A stretch of 64,000 nt of DNA from Mycobacterium sp. MFM001 (GTDB taxonomy: Bacteria > Actinomycetota > Actinomycetes > Mycobacteriales > Mycobacteriaceae), in the NCBI RefSeq assembly GCF_003402475.1, contig NZ_BFAB01000004.1, forward strand, positions 62,001-126,000, read 5' to 3'. The stretch's first letter is position 1. The number at the start of each line of letters is the position of its first letter. Below the pieces are notes generated by a model. That model was not told the DNA's origin. It made no database searches and saw nothing but the letters and a program-made list of their open reading frames with translations. Position numbers and translations under genes: made by a program. Below, piece by piece: positions 24,448 to 32,693 of this stretch.

Positions 24448-26307
24448 TCAGTGGCCAAAGCCGCCCAAGCCGCCGCCACCGGAGCCCCCGCCGCCGGAGC
24501 TAGAGCCGCCACCGATGCCACTGCCGCCCGAACCGCCGCCACCGGAGCTGGACCCACCGGACCCGAAGCCGCCTGACCCGCCACCGGATCCGATACCGCC
24601 ACCCCCACTGCTACCGGAACCGCTACCGCCGGAGCCAAAGCCGCCGCCAGAGCCAGTGCCAGAGCCAGAGCTGCCGGACCCGCCGGAGCTCGTCCCGCCC
24701 GAACCAGAGCCGCCACCGCCGGTGCTACTGGAGCCGCCGCCGACGCTACCGGACCCGCTGCCACCGCCGGTGCTGCCTGAGCCGGGTTCGCCGCCAGCGC
24801 CACCGGAGCCGGTTCCGCTAGAGCCACTGCTGCCCGACCCCGGCCCACCGGTGCCACCCGGGTTCGTCCCAGGGTTGGTACCGGGATTCGTCCCAGGATT
24901 AGTACCGGGATTCGTCCCCGGATTCGTCCCAGGGTTAGTACCGGGATTCGTCCCAGGATTGGTGCCAGGATTTGTTCCCGGACTCGTACCGGGGTTAGTG
25001 CCCGGATTCGTCCCAGGATTGGTCCCAGGGTTCGTACCGGGGTTAGTACCGGGGTTAGTCCCCGGGTTCGTCCCAGGATTAGTACCGGGATTCGTCCCAG
25101 GATTGGTCCCCGGGTTCGTCCCAGGATTAGTGCCCGGATTGGTCCCCGGGTTCGTCCCGGGATTCGTCCCAGGATTAGTGCCCGGATTGGTCCCGGGGTT
25201 CGTACCCGGATTCGTACCGGGATTCGTCCCCGGATTCGTGCCGGGAAGAGGCCCACTGGGCACATTGATCGGGAGCGGAATCGGGATCGGGATCGGCACC
25301 GGGTTGAAGCCCGGAGCCGACGGCGCAGCCGGCGCAGGCGGGGCGGCCGGCGGCGGTGCCTGCTCGACGGGCGGGGGCGCGGCAGGCGGCCCGCTGGGCG
25401 CCTGCTGACGACCGGGACCCGAAACGCCCTGCGGGGCACCCGGATTGCTGACCGCCGGAGCCTGCACCTGGGTGCTTGGCGCGTTCGGTGGCGGCAACAC
25501 CGGCATGAAGTTCCCCGGCACGGGCCTCTGTTGCTGCTGCGGCTGTTGCACGGGCGGAGGCGGAGGTTGACTGGCCGCGCTCGGACGAACACCGATCGTC
25601 ACCGCGACAGCCAACGCGGCGCATCCCGCGACCACGATCCCGCCCACGGTGCTACCCACCAACAACGCCCGGCCGACCGGCTGCGCGACCACCTCGGTCT
25701 CGTCGTAATCCTCGTCGTCGCCGTCGTACTCCATCGGCAGCAGTTCGGAACCGTCGTCGGCCATCGAGTACGCCAGCTGGTGTTCCGCCTCTGGCACCTC
25801 TGCCGCCGGCTCGTTGATCGTCGGGTCTTCGACCGGCATTGCCGCGTCGGTCATGGCCGCCGCCGGCGCAGCCATCGTCGCATCCGGGGCAGGCATGGCC
25901 GCCTGCGTCATTGTCGCCGGCCCCGCGGCCACCGCCGCCCCCCACGCCGCCGTGAGATCAGGGTCGTCGGGCGCGCCCGCCGGCAAACTTGCGGTGGTGA
26001 TCAGCGACGTTGCCGCATCTGACTCCGGCAGCACCGCGACGTTCTCGACGCCCGAGTCGTCCAGCGCCCGTCGCAGCTGATCGGCTTGCTGCTGATCCGA
26101 CCAGCACACCCGAGTGCCGACCAGCCGGTGGTCTTCTGCGGCCAGCAGCCGATGGGTGCCGACCACCGTTTCGGCCAGTTTGTCGACCGCGTCCGAACCC
26201 AGGTCGACAACTGATTCGTCGATCAGCGCGTTTCCGTCGCCTCCCGAGCCGACCAGCGCCAGACGGGCCACCGGACCGCTGACCGCGACGCCCAGGGTTA
26301 CGTCCAT
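24448..26307 (-). CDS. Membrane-anchored protein with NPGT repeats and Gly/Ser tail (Rv0538-like)
   Basis: From ATG 26307 (GAGGAGAG upstream) the protein has 619 residues. Residues 1-125 form a soluble mycobacterial domain (MDVTLGVAVSGPVARLALVG, RVCWSDQQQADQLRRAL) with an actin/Hsp70-like look. An acidic linker leads to one membrane helix at about 214-239. Beyond it come a Pro/Gln stretch, a Pro/Ala stretch, about 32 copies of Asn-Pro-Gly-Thr (356-484), and a Gly/Ser tail to 619. The outer part should project into or through the wall. M. tuberculosis Rv0538 (548 residues) has the same plan with different Pro/Thr repeats. Function unknown; a structural or surface role is inferred. Confidence 0.88.
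   Translation of the reverse strand: MDVTLGVAVSGPVARLALVGSGGDGNALIDESVVDLGSDAVDKLAETVVGTHRLLAAEDHRLVGTRVCWSDQQQADQLRRALDDSGVENVAVLPESDAATSLITTASLPAGAPDDPDLTAAWGAAVAAGPATMTQAAMPAPDATMAAPAAAMTDAAMPVEDPTINEPAAEVPEAEHQLAYSMADDGSELLPMEYDGDDEDYDETEVVAQPVGRALLVGSTVGGIVVAGCAALAVAVTIGVRPSAASQPPPPPVQQPQQQQRPVPGNFMPVLPPPNAPSTQVQAPAVSNPGAPQGVSGPGRQQAPSGPPAAPPPVEQAPPPAAPPAPAAPSAPGFNPVPIPIPIPLPINVPSGPLPGTNPGTNPGTNPGTNPGTNPGTNPGTNPGTNPGTNPGTNPGTNPGTNPGTNPGTNPGTNPGTNPGTNPGTNPGTNPGTNPGTNPGTSPGTNPGTNPGTNPGTNPGTNPGTNPGTNPGTNPGTNPGTNPGGTGGPGSGSSGSSGTGSGGAGGEPGSGSTGGGSGSGSVGGGSSSTGGGGSGSGGTSSGGSGSSGSGTGSGGGFGSGGSGSGSSGGGGIGSGGGSGGFGSGGSSSGGGGSGGSGIGGGSSSGGGGSGGGGLGGFGH
24857..25242 (-). repeat. 12-bp tandem repeat array coding NPGT
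   Basis: About 32 consecutive 12-base units, each coding Asn-Pro-Gly-Thr, with one Ser in place of Asn. On the + strand the units read like GGATTCGTCCCA, GGGTTAGTACCG, GGATTGGTCCCC. Third positions vary between units while the peptide hardly does, which shows selection on the peptide and past duplication blocks. Such arrays change length by slippage or recombination. Confidence 0.95.
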
Positions 26308-26441
26308 CGCGGCTCTCCTCTCTGACACTGCAGTATCAGCTATTGGGCCGACACAGGGTCAGCGAATAATCCAGATCCAGCCTACGGAAGCGCGCCTCGT
26401 GCCGAGTCGCCCAGCGTAAGCCACACTGGGGACGTACGACG

Positions 26442-27986
26442 ATGTTCGCAGTCGAGCAGCGCAAGGGGAATCTGGTGAGCGACAGCCGCGACGACACAAG
26501 TACGGTCCGCCTTGGCGCCATCCCGCAGGTCGAGAATCAACAGCCGTCGCGATCCGCGCTGACTCGCAAGAGCATTCAGCGCTGGAACATCGGCCGCGAC
26601 GTGATCGCAGCGGTCTTGTTGCTCGTCGCGCTGGCTTTGCCGTGGAACCTTTATTTCGGCGTCGGCGTCCCCGACAGCCGCGGCGGGCTCTTCACGGTAC
26701 TGCTTGTGGTGACAGTGCTTTCGCTGGCATCAGTCGCCGGCTCGTGGCGCATGGATCCGCTGGCCGGTCGACTGCGTGCCATCTTCAACATCCCGTACCT
26801 GCTCGTGGTGCTGGGCTTTGTGGTGTTCGACGCGGTCCAGACGGTGCGGTACGGCGGGAGTGCCAATGTGCCGGGCGGCGTAGGCCCTGGCGCATGGCTC
26901 GGAATCGCCGGTTCGTTGTTGAGCGCTCAACCCCTGATCAGTGCGACGGCCGCGGACAAGGACAGGTTCCGAAGGTGGCTGCGGTCCGCCCGCGCCTTGG
27001 GATACGCGTCCATTCTCGGGGCAGCACTCGCCGTGGTGTTCAACCTGTTCTGGCGGATAAAGGCCGCCTTGCCTAGCGGTTCGTCCGGTTTTGGCAAGCA
27101 GAACGTGGCGATCATCGCCACCGCAGTCGTGTACGGCATTGTGGCTTTGGTGGCCGTCGTCGTCGCGTCCCGATGGATCCTTCAGCGCAGCAGGGTATCT
27201 CGACTCGCAACGATCGGGCTCGGAGCGTCCACCCTGCTCGGCGGAATCATCGTCTGGAGCTTACCTATTGGCCGGGAGATTGACGCATTCCACGGCATCG
27301 CGCAGAACACCTCCACGGCCGGCGTTGGGTTCGAGGGCTATCTGGTGTGGGCCGCGGCCGCCGCGGTGTTCGCGCCGTTGACGTTGCTGCGCATCGCCAC
27401 GACGGAGCATATCCCTGAGAACTTGTGGCGCCCTGCGGCGCGAAAAGGCTTGCTGCTCATCATCGTATGGTGTGCCGGATCGGTGCTGATGCGCATCACC
27501 GACATCGTCGTCTCGGTGAGCCTGAACCTGCCGTACTCGCCGTACGACAGCGCGGCGATGGCCGCGTTCGACCTGGTGACCGCCGTGCTTGCCGTGTGGC
27601 TGTACCTCAACCTCGCCAACCTGTCGCTGCCCCGGCCCATGATCTCGTCGCTGTGCGGAGTTCTGTTCGTACTCAGTGTTTCCCGCATTGTGATAGGCGT
27701 CGCGCTGGCTCCGCGGTATGCGAGTTCGCCTTCGTGGCTGAACAATCCGGTTTACGGCAACGATCTCGCTCAGCAGATCACCAGCACGTTCGACGCCGTA
27801 CTGTGCGGGCTGACCCTGTGTATCCTCGCCGTCGTCATCGTCACCGGCCGACGAGCACACCACCGGCCGCCAGAACCCGAGACGAGGCAGTTGGACACCG
27901 CCCGGCCCCGGATCTTTCGGGGAGATAACGCTCCAACGCGGCGGCTGCCCCGGACGCCCAAGATCTACCGGCCCGGCCAAGGCTAA
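26442..27986 (+). CDS. Polytopic membrane protein (Rv0537c-like)
   Basis: The product has 514 residues from ATG 26442; GTG 26475 (VSDSRDDTS), with AAGGGGAA upstream, is an equally good start giving 503. After a hydrophilic head of about 60 residues there are ten or so membrane helices, for example VIAAVLLLVALALPWNLYFGV, YLLVVLGFVVFDAV, LLLIIVWCAGSVLMRI and LTLCILAVVIV, then a basic Pro/Arg tail. No transporter signature is recognisable. M. tuberculosis Rv0537c is a membrane protein of 474 residues at the same place. It diverges from the NPGT-repeat gene, and its stop interlocks with that of the epimerase gene. Function unknown. Confidence 0.85.
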   Translation: MFAVEQRKGNLVSDSRDDTSTVRLGAIPQVENQQPSRSALTRKSIQRWNIGRDVIAAVLLLVALALPWNLYFGVGVPDSRGGLFTVLLVVTVLSLASVAGSWRMDPLAGRLRAIFNIPYLLVVLGFVVFDAVQTVRYGGSANVPGGVGPGAWLGIAGSLLSAQPLISATAADKDRFRRWLRSARALGYASILGAALAVVFNLFWRIKAALPSGSSGFGKQNVAIIATAVVYGIVALVAVVVASRWILQRSRVSRLATIGLGASTLLGGIIVWSLPIGREIDAFHGIAQNTSTAGVGFEGYLVWAAAAAVFAPLTLLRIATTEHIPENLWRPAARKGLLLIIVWCAGSVLMRITDIVVSVSLNLPYSPYDSAAMAAFDLVTAVLAVWLYLNLANLSLPRPMISSLCGVLFVLSVSRIVIGVALAPRYASSPSWLNNPVYGNDLAQQITSTFDAVLCGLTLCILAVVIVTGRRAHHRPPEPETRQLDTARPRIFRGDNAPTRRLPRTPKIYRPGQG

Positions 27987-29017
27987 TCGCGCAGCGGCGC
28001 CGACGCGAATTCGCGCAACCCCTCTTGCGGGTCGACAGCCGCACGAAAACCCAATACCTCCGCGGCCCGGGCTGGATCGGCGACGATATGACGCACGTCG
28101 CCGCTGCGATACTGCCCGGTGACGACCGGCGCCACACCGCTGCCGCGCGCGTCGCACAGCGCCGTGGCCACCTCCAGGATCGAAATCGGCTGGCCCGAAC
28201 AGACATTGGCGGCGACAAAGCCCTCGCCGTCGAAGTCCACAGCGGCCAGGTTGGCGGCCGCTACGTCGTCGACGTGTACGAAATCGCGCATCTGGCCGCC
28301 GTCCTCGAAAACCGGTGGCGGCTCACCCTTTTCGAGCGTCGACCGGAAAATGGCGGCCACCCCGGAATACGGCGTGTCGCGAGGCATACCCGGACCGTAG
28401 ACGTTGTGATAACGCAGGGCTACCACCGAGCCGCCGGTCGACTCCGACCACGCCAGCGCGTAATGCTCCTGCGCGGTCTTGCTGGCCGCGTACAGGCTGC
28501 GCGGCCGCAGCGGCGCGTCCTCGTCGACCAGCTGCCAGTCCACCTCACGGCCACAGCGCGGGCAGCGATGCTCGAAAACCCCGGCGTCCAGGTCGGTCCG
28601 ACTCCGCGCCGGCGGGTCGGCCAGTCCGTGCTCGGTGCAGCGGTAACGGCCCTGCCCGTAAACCACCATCGACGATGCCAGCACCAGCCGGCGCACACCG
28701 GCGGCGAACATCTGGGCGAGCAACACCGTGGTGCCAAAGTCGTTGTGGCTGCCGTACGCCGGCGCGTCGGCGGCGTTCACCCCGGCGCCGACGACGGCCG
28801 CCTGATGACAGACGAGGTCTACCCCGGCCAGCAGCGGGGTCAGTGCGTCGGCGTCGCGGACGTCCACGCGTTGGCATCCCGCTGGCACCGCCGCATCTGG
28901 TCCGTGCGCGGCGGGCAGCAGAGCGTCGATCGCAATGACCTCATGCCCGGCGGCTTGCAACGCGGCGTGCACCCGCGAGCCGATGAAGCCGGCCGCGCCG
29001 GTCAGCAGCACCCTCAC
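27983..29017 (-). CDS. NAD-dependent epimerase/dehydratase with cysteine-rich insert (GalE3-like)
   Basis: From GTG 29017 the protein has 344 residues and overlaps the mtnP stop by 4 nt. The extended SDR fold is shown by VLLTGAAGFIGSRVHAAL, the LASSMVVYG strand with catalytic Ser, the YAASK motif (Tyr176, Lys180), and VALRYHNVYGPGMP. The C-terminal sugar-binding part includes MRDFVHVDDVA. Residues 126-160 hold an insert with YRCTEHG and FEHRCPRCG, which looks like part of a zinc ribbon. M. tuberculosis Rv0536 is annotated galE3, but a UDP-glucose 4-epimerase activity is not established by this sequence; any NDP-sugar epimerase or dehydratase is possible. Confidence 0.88.
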   Translation of the reverse strand: MRVLLTGAAGFIGSRVHAALQAAGHEVIAIDALLPAAHGPDAAVPAGCQRVDVRDADALTPLLAGVDLVCHQAAVVGAGVNAADAPAYGSHNDFGTTVLLAQMFAAGVRRLVLASSMVVYGQGRYRCTEHGLADPPARSRTDLDAGVFEHRCPRCGREVDWQLVDEDAPLRPRSLYAASKTAQEHYALAWSESTGGSVVALRYHNVYGPGMPRDTPYSGVAAIFRSTLEKGEPPPVFEDGGQMRDFVHVDDVAAANLAAVDFDGEGFVAANVCSGQPISILEVATALCDARGSGVAPVVTGQYRSGDVRHIVADPARAAEVLGFRAAVDPQEGLREFASAPLRD

Positions 29018-29790
29018 GGTAGGTCGAACGGCAGGCTGACGCCGGTGTGCGACTGGCAGTCGGTGCAGGTGCGCTCGGCGGCGACCTGACCGATGGCCTC
29101 GTGCACCAGCTTTTTGAACGGCTCGATGTTCTTCTCGAACTCGCTGAATACGTCGACGGCCGTCACTCCCGCGCCGGCCTCGATTCCGGCGTCCAGGTCG
29201 GTCACCAAAGCGATTGAGGCATAACACATGTCGAGCTCGCGAGCGAGCACTGCCTCGGGATAGCCCGTCATGTTGATCAGCGTGAACCCGGCGGCGGCGT
29301 ACCACTGGCTTTCCGCGCGGGTGGAAAACCGCGGGCCCTGAATCACCACCATGGTGCCGCCGTCGACGACGCCGGGCAGGCCGGTGACCGCGGCCCGCAA
29401 AGCCGGGCAGTACGGATCGGCAAAGGCGGCGTGCGCCCCGCCGGATTCGAAGTAGGTGTCGGCGCGGCCATGAGTGCGGTCCACCAGCTGGTCGGGCACC
29501 ACGATCGAGCCGGGCCCGAGATCGGGCGTCAGGCTGCCGACCGCGCACGGCCCGAACACCCGCCGCACCCCCAGCGCCCGCAGCGCCCACATGTTGGCGC
29601 GGTACGGGACGGTGTGCGCCGAATACTGATGCTGCGCACCGTGACGGGGCAGAAACGCGACCTCATGCTCGCCGACGACGCCGACGGTGACCGGGGCGCT
29701 CGGCTCACCGAACGGGGTGTCGAGGTTGATGGTGCGGGCGTCGGCCCCGAAGAAGGTGTAGAAGCCGCTGCCGCCGATCACTCCCAGCAT
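29014..29790 (-). CDS. mtnP: S-methyl-5'-thioadenosine phosphorylase
   Basis: The 258-residue purine/MTA phosphorylase starts at ATG 29790, with AAGGAG eight bases upstream. [14 protein letters not shown], the [21 protein letters not shown] phosphate and substrate region, [34 protein letters not shown] and [23 protein letters not shown] are class signatures, with the Met-Thr-Gly and Asp-Asp-like nucleoside pocket. It splits methylthioadenosine to adenine and methylthioribose-1-phosphate for methionine and purine salvage. M. tuberculosis Rv0535 is the homologue. The downstream epimerase is translationally coupled. Divergent from menA across 87 nt. Confidence 0.95.
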   Translation of the reverse strand: MLGVIGGSGFYTFFGADARTINLDTPFGEPSAPVTVGVVGEHEVAFLPRHGAQHQYSAHTVPYRANMWALRALGVRRVFGPCAVGSLTPDLGPGSIVVPDQLVDRTHGRADTYFESGGAHAAFADPYCPALRAAVTGLPGVVDGGTMVVIQGPRFSTRAESQWYAAAGFTLINMTGYPEAVLARELDMCYASIALVTDLDAGIEAGAGVTAVDVFSEFEKNIEPFKKLVHEAIGQVAAERTCTDCQSHTGVSLPFDLP

Positions 29791-29877
29791 GTACGCCGCT
29801 CCTTCTCATCGCTCCGCTCTGCATCGTCGCCGGCGGGCATTCATTCATTCTCGTACAGCGCATGGAACGATCGAGCC

Positions 29878-30750
29878 ATGGCCAGCTTTCAGCAGTGGAT
29901 CGCCGGTGCCCGGCCGCGCACTTTGCCCAACGCGGCCGCGCCGGTCGTCGCGGGCACCGGCGCCGCCGCCTGGCTGCACGCCGCGGTCTGGTGGAAAGCG
30001 CTGCTGGCGCTGTTGGTGGCATGCGCCTTCGTCATCGGGGTCAACTTCGCCAACGACTACTCCGACGGCATCCGCGGCACCGACGATGACCGAGCCGGCC
30101 CACTAAGGCTGGTCGGTTCGCGGCTGGCTACCCCGCGCTCGGTGCTGGCGGTGGCCGTGGTGAGCCTGAGCGTCGGCGCGGCGGCCGGGCTGGCATTGGC
30201 GCTGACCAGTGCGCCGTGGCTGATTGCCGTCGGAGTGGCGTGCATCGCCGGGGCCTGGCTGTATACCGGCGGGTCAAAACCGTACGGCTACACGGGTTTT
30301 GGCGAACTGGCGGTGTTCGTGTTCTTCGGTTTGGTCGCTGTGCTGGGCACCCAGTACACGCAGGCTCTGCGAGTCGATTGGGTGGGCCTGGTGCTGGCTG
30401 TGACGACGGGAGCGCTGTCGTCGGCGGTGTTGGTGGCCAACAACCTGCGCGACATCCCGACCGACGCGCAGTCCCGGAAGATCACGCTGGCGGTACGGCT
30501 GGGCGACGCGAGGACGCGGACGCTCTATCAATCGCTGCTGGCGCTCGCCGCGGTGCTGACGTTGGCGCTGATGTTGGCGACGCCGTGGTGTGCCGCGGGA
30601 TTAGTCGCCACGCCGTTGGCGCTGCGCGCCGCCCAGCCGGTGCGGTTCGGACGCACCGGCCCCGAGCTGATTCCGGTGCTGCGGGACACCGGGCTGACGA
30701 TGCTGGTGTGGTCGATCGCCGTGGCCGCCGCGTTGGCTTTCGCGGGCTGA
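29878..30750 (+). CDS. menA: 1,4-Dihydroxy-2-naphthoate polyprenyltransferase
   Basis: From ATG 29878 the protein has 290 residues and about nine membrane helices. This UbiA-family enzyme attaches a polyprenyl chain to dihydroxynaphthoate with loss of CO2, giving demethylmenaquinone at the membrane. The first Asp-rich motif is [16 protein letters not shown] and the second is [23 protein letters not shown]. tuberculosis Rv0534c has 292 residues. In that species fabH follows; here the next gene is a DUF4229 gene on the other strand and fabH is absent from the locus. Confidence 0.96.
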   Translation: MASFQQWIAGARPRTLPNAAAPVVAGTGAAAWLHAAVWWKALLALLVACAFVIGVNFANDYSDGIRGTDDDRAGPLRLVGSRLATPRSVLAVAVVSLSVGAAAGLALALTSAPWLIAVGVACIAGAWLYTGGSKPYGYTGFGELAVFVFFGLVAVLGTQYTQALRVDWVGLVLAVTTGALSSAVLVANNLRDIPTDAQSRKITLAVRLGDARTRTLYQSLLALAAVLTLALMLATPWCAAGLVATPLALRAAQPVRFGRTGPELIPVLRDTGLTMLVWSIAVAAALAFAG

Positions 30751-30823
30751 GTGTGCACTCAGGGCTTTCACTGTGCAGCCACGGCGCAGCCCGTCGGCGT
30801 GTCGTCGCCCAGGATGCACACTC
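30749..30823. repeat. Imperfect palindrome between convergent menA and DUF4229 gene
   Basis: GAGTGTGCA (30749-30757) overlaps the menA stop and is mirrored by TGCACACTC at 30815-30823, with a GC-rich spacer that can form inner pairs. Lying between two converging genes, it could end transcription from both sides. The GAGTGTGCA start resembles palindromic intergenic elements I recall from other mycobacterial genomes. Confidence 0.5.
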
Positions 30824-30835
30824 GACGCGGACGCG

Positions 30836-31150
30836 TCACTCGTCGTCGGGCGGAGTCTCCCCGCGCAGCCGGGCGCGCAGTTGCTCGCGGTCGCGGCGTC
30901 GTCGCTCGGTGGCCGCCGCAATCCCGGCGTTGGCGCGGCGACGCAGCGGGCTGAACAACCAGATGCCAAGCGGCATCGCGATGACCAAAGCGAACAACGC
31001 GGCGACAACCACCGGGAACTCCCGCACCCCGAGCAGCCGGGCCACCCCGTAGATCGCGGCGGTCAGAGCAACGGCCAGCGCAATCCGGGCCGCCCCGTAG
31101 ACCAGAACATCGACCACGGCGCGACCAGCGGGGCTTCGACCAACCGGCAC
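30836..31150 (-). CDS. DUF4229 membrane protein (Rv0531-like)
   Basis: The 104-residue protein starts at ATG 31150. Two helices (about 20-39 and 45-66, VVVAALFALVIAMPLGIWLF) are followed by a long basic helix, RRRANAGIAAATERRRRDREQLRARLRG, and an acidic end. This is the DUF4229 layout, a small actinobacterial membrane protein of unknown role. M. tuberculosis Rv0531 is of the same size. It diverges from the small membrane gene at 31197. Confidence 0.88.
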   Translation of the reverse strand: MPVGRSPAGRAVVDVLVYGAARIALAVALTAAIYGVARLLGVREFPVVVAALFALVIAMPLGIWLFSPLRRRANAGIAAATERRRRDREQLRARLRGETPPDDE

Positions 31151-31196
31151 GGTCCGAGCCTACGGTGCGCGTATATTCGGACGCAGGAGGTGTCGA

Positions 31197-31358
31197 GTGC
31201 TCTACCTGCTCCTCGTCATGGTTTTGGGGACGCTGATCTACCTTGGCTGGCGGGCCGCGCGTTCGCAGGTGAACCGCCCGAAGACTCGCGTCATCGGACC
31301 CGACGACGATCCGGAGTTCCTGTGGCGGCTAAGCCACGGTGATAACAACCCGCGTTAG
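31197..31358 (+). CDS. Small single-helix membrane protein, 53 residues
   Basis: A GTG at 31197 follows AGGAGG by six bases, the best ribosome site in the region. The product begins VLYLLLVMVLGTLIYLGWRA, one N-terminal membrane helix, then a basic segment (ARSQVNRPKTRV) and an acidic end (GPDDDPEFLWRLSHG). M. tuberculosis carries a similar unnumbered small gene at this place (annotated Rv0530A). Its stop codon interlocks with that of the MinD-like gene on the opposite strand. Function unknown; possibly a small subunit tied to the respiratory proteins nearby. Confidence 0.85.
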   Translation: MLYLLLVMVLGTLIYLGWRAARSQVNRPKTRVIGPDDDPEFLWRLSHGDNNPR

Positions 31359-32638
31359 ATAAAGCCGGTGTTGCGCCGGTCGTCGCTCGGAAACCCGTCG
31401 GCCACAACGGCTGCCAACTCGATCAGCGCTTCTCGTGTCTCCCGCCTCAACCGCTCCAGGCTGATTTCCGCGCCCTCCTCCAGATGCGGGTCGAACGGAA
31501 TCAACCGCACGGCGCGGCAACGCCGCGAGAAGTGATCGACCACCTTTTGCATGTCGACCTTGCCTGAGCGGGGCCGCACCGCGTTGATCACCGCGATCGA
31601 ATTGCGGACCTGCTCCTCGTGGCCGTGCGCATCCAGCCAGTCCAGCGTCGCCGAGGCGCTGCGGGCGCCGTCGATCGACCCCGAGCTGACCACCACCAGC
31701 GTGTCGGCCTTGGACAGCACCGCCGACATCGCCGAGTGCAGCAACCCGGTGCCGCAGTCGGTGAGTACCAGACCGTAATAGCGCTCCAGGATTTCGAGCG
31801 TGCGGCTGTAGTCCTCGGCACTGAACGCATCCGACATCGCCGGGTCGCTCTCCGAGGCCAGCACCTCCAGCCGGCTCGGGCCCTGCGAGGTGTAGCTGCG
31901 CACGTCGCTGTAACGCTGGATGCCCTCGGCGTCACGCAGCAAATGGCGCACGGTGGCCGGCGTTTCGAGCGGCACCTTCTGGCTCAGCGTGCCGCGGTCG
32001 GGGTTGGCGTCGACGGCGATCACCCGGTCCCCGCGGATGGACGCGAAGGTGGCGCCCAGCGTGGCGGTGATCGTGGTCTTGCCGACCCCGCCCTTCAGCG
32101 ACAGCATCGCGATGCGGTAGCAGCCCCGCAGCGGCCGGTTGGCCTGCATGATCAGGTCGTTGTAGCGGTTGACCCGCGGGCTTTCCCCGACGTTGATCAG
32201 CTGACCGGACAGGATGTAGAGCCATTTGCGCCAGCCCTCCGACGGCGGCGGCTTGACCTGCCGCAGCAGGGTGCTGGTGGACAGTTCCGGATACGGCGAC
32301 GGCGGGTGGTGCACCGGACCCTGCCGGTACTGCGTGTCCGGTTGCTGGCCGCCGTAAAAACCGGTGCCGTACTGCGGCGAGTCGACCACCCGGGGCAGTC
32401 CCTTGGCCGGGGTGGCCGCCCAGGCCCGCGGCTCGACGCGGGTCGGCGGCGCCAGCCCGCCTACGGTCTCGTTCTCGGCGAAGCGGCGCTCGGTACGGAA
32501 TCCGGCGAACGCCTTGGTCTCGGCGTTGCTGGTCCTGGCGTCCGGCTCACCAGGTGGAGGCTGTGGCGGCAATTCCGTCGTCGGATGGTCTTCATGCCCT
32601 CGAGACGCCCCAGCGCCCTGGGCCGGATGCTCAGACAC
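31355..32638 (-). CDS. MinD/ParA-like ATPase with Pro-rich N-terminus (Rv0530-like)
   Basis: I place the start at GTG 32638 (VSEHPAQGAG), 427 residues, because GAGGGGAA lies six bases upstream; a longer reading to 32710 has no such site. The first 150 residues are a Pro/Gln/Thr-rich disordered head. The ATPase domain has the deviant Walker A SLKGGVGKTTITATLG near residue 180, VIAVDANPDRGTLSQKV, LVLTDCGTGLLHSAMS and VVVSSGSIDGARSASATLDWL. This plan resembles EspI of ESX-1 and related MinD-like proteins. It lies 55 nt behind ccsB on the same strand, as in M. tuberculosis, so a link with membrane complex placement is possible. Confidence 0.9.
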   Translation of the reverse strand: MSEHPAQGAGASRGHEDHPTTELPPQPPPGEPDARTSNAETKAFAGFRTERRFAENETVGGLAPPTRVEPRAWAATPAKGLPRVVDSPQYGTGFYGGQQPDTQYRQGPVHHPPSPYPELSTSTLLRQVKPPPSEGWRKWLYILSGQLINVGESPRVNRYNDLIMQANRPLRGCYRIAMLSLKGGVGKTTITATLGATFASIRGDRVIAVDANPDRGTLSQKVPLETPATVRHLLRDAEGIQRYSDVRSYTSQGPSRLEVLASESDPAMSDAFSAEDYSRTLEILERYYGLVLTDCGTGLLHSAMSAVLSKADTLVVVSSGSIDGARSASATLDWLDAHGHEEQVRNSIAVINAVRPRSGKVDMQKVVDHFSRRCRAVRLIPFDPHLEEGAEISLERLRRETREALIELAAVVADGFPSDDRRNTGFI

Positions 32639-32693
32639 GTGCACTTCCCCTCGTTGCAGTACTCGGGTCGTTTGTCGATGAACGATCGCCTGG

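Noticed and set aside
24857..25242. Possible CRISPR array
   Set aside because: Units are 12 bases with no spacers and code a continuous peptide.
24434..25408. Opposite-strand open frame with PGFVPGLV repeats
   Set aside because: The 12-base repeats keep other frames open. The - strand frame has a start with ribosome site, a membrane helix and a known homologue plan, so this one is the shadow.
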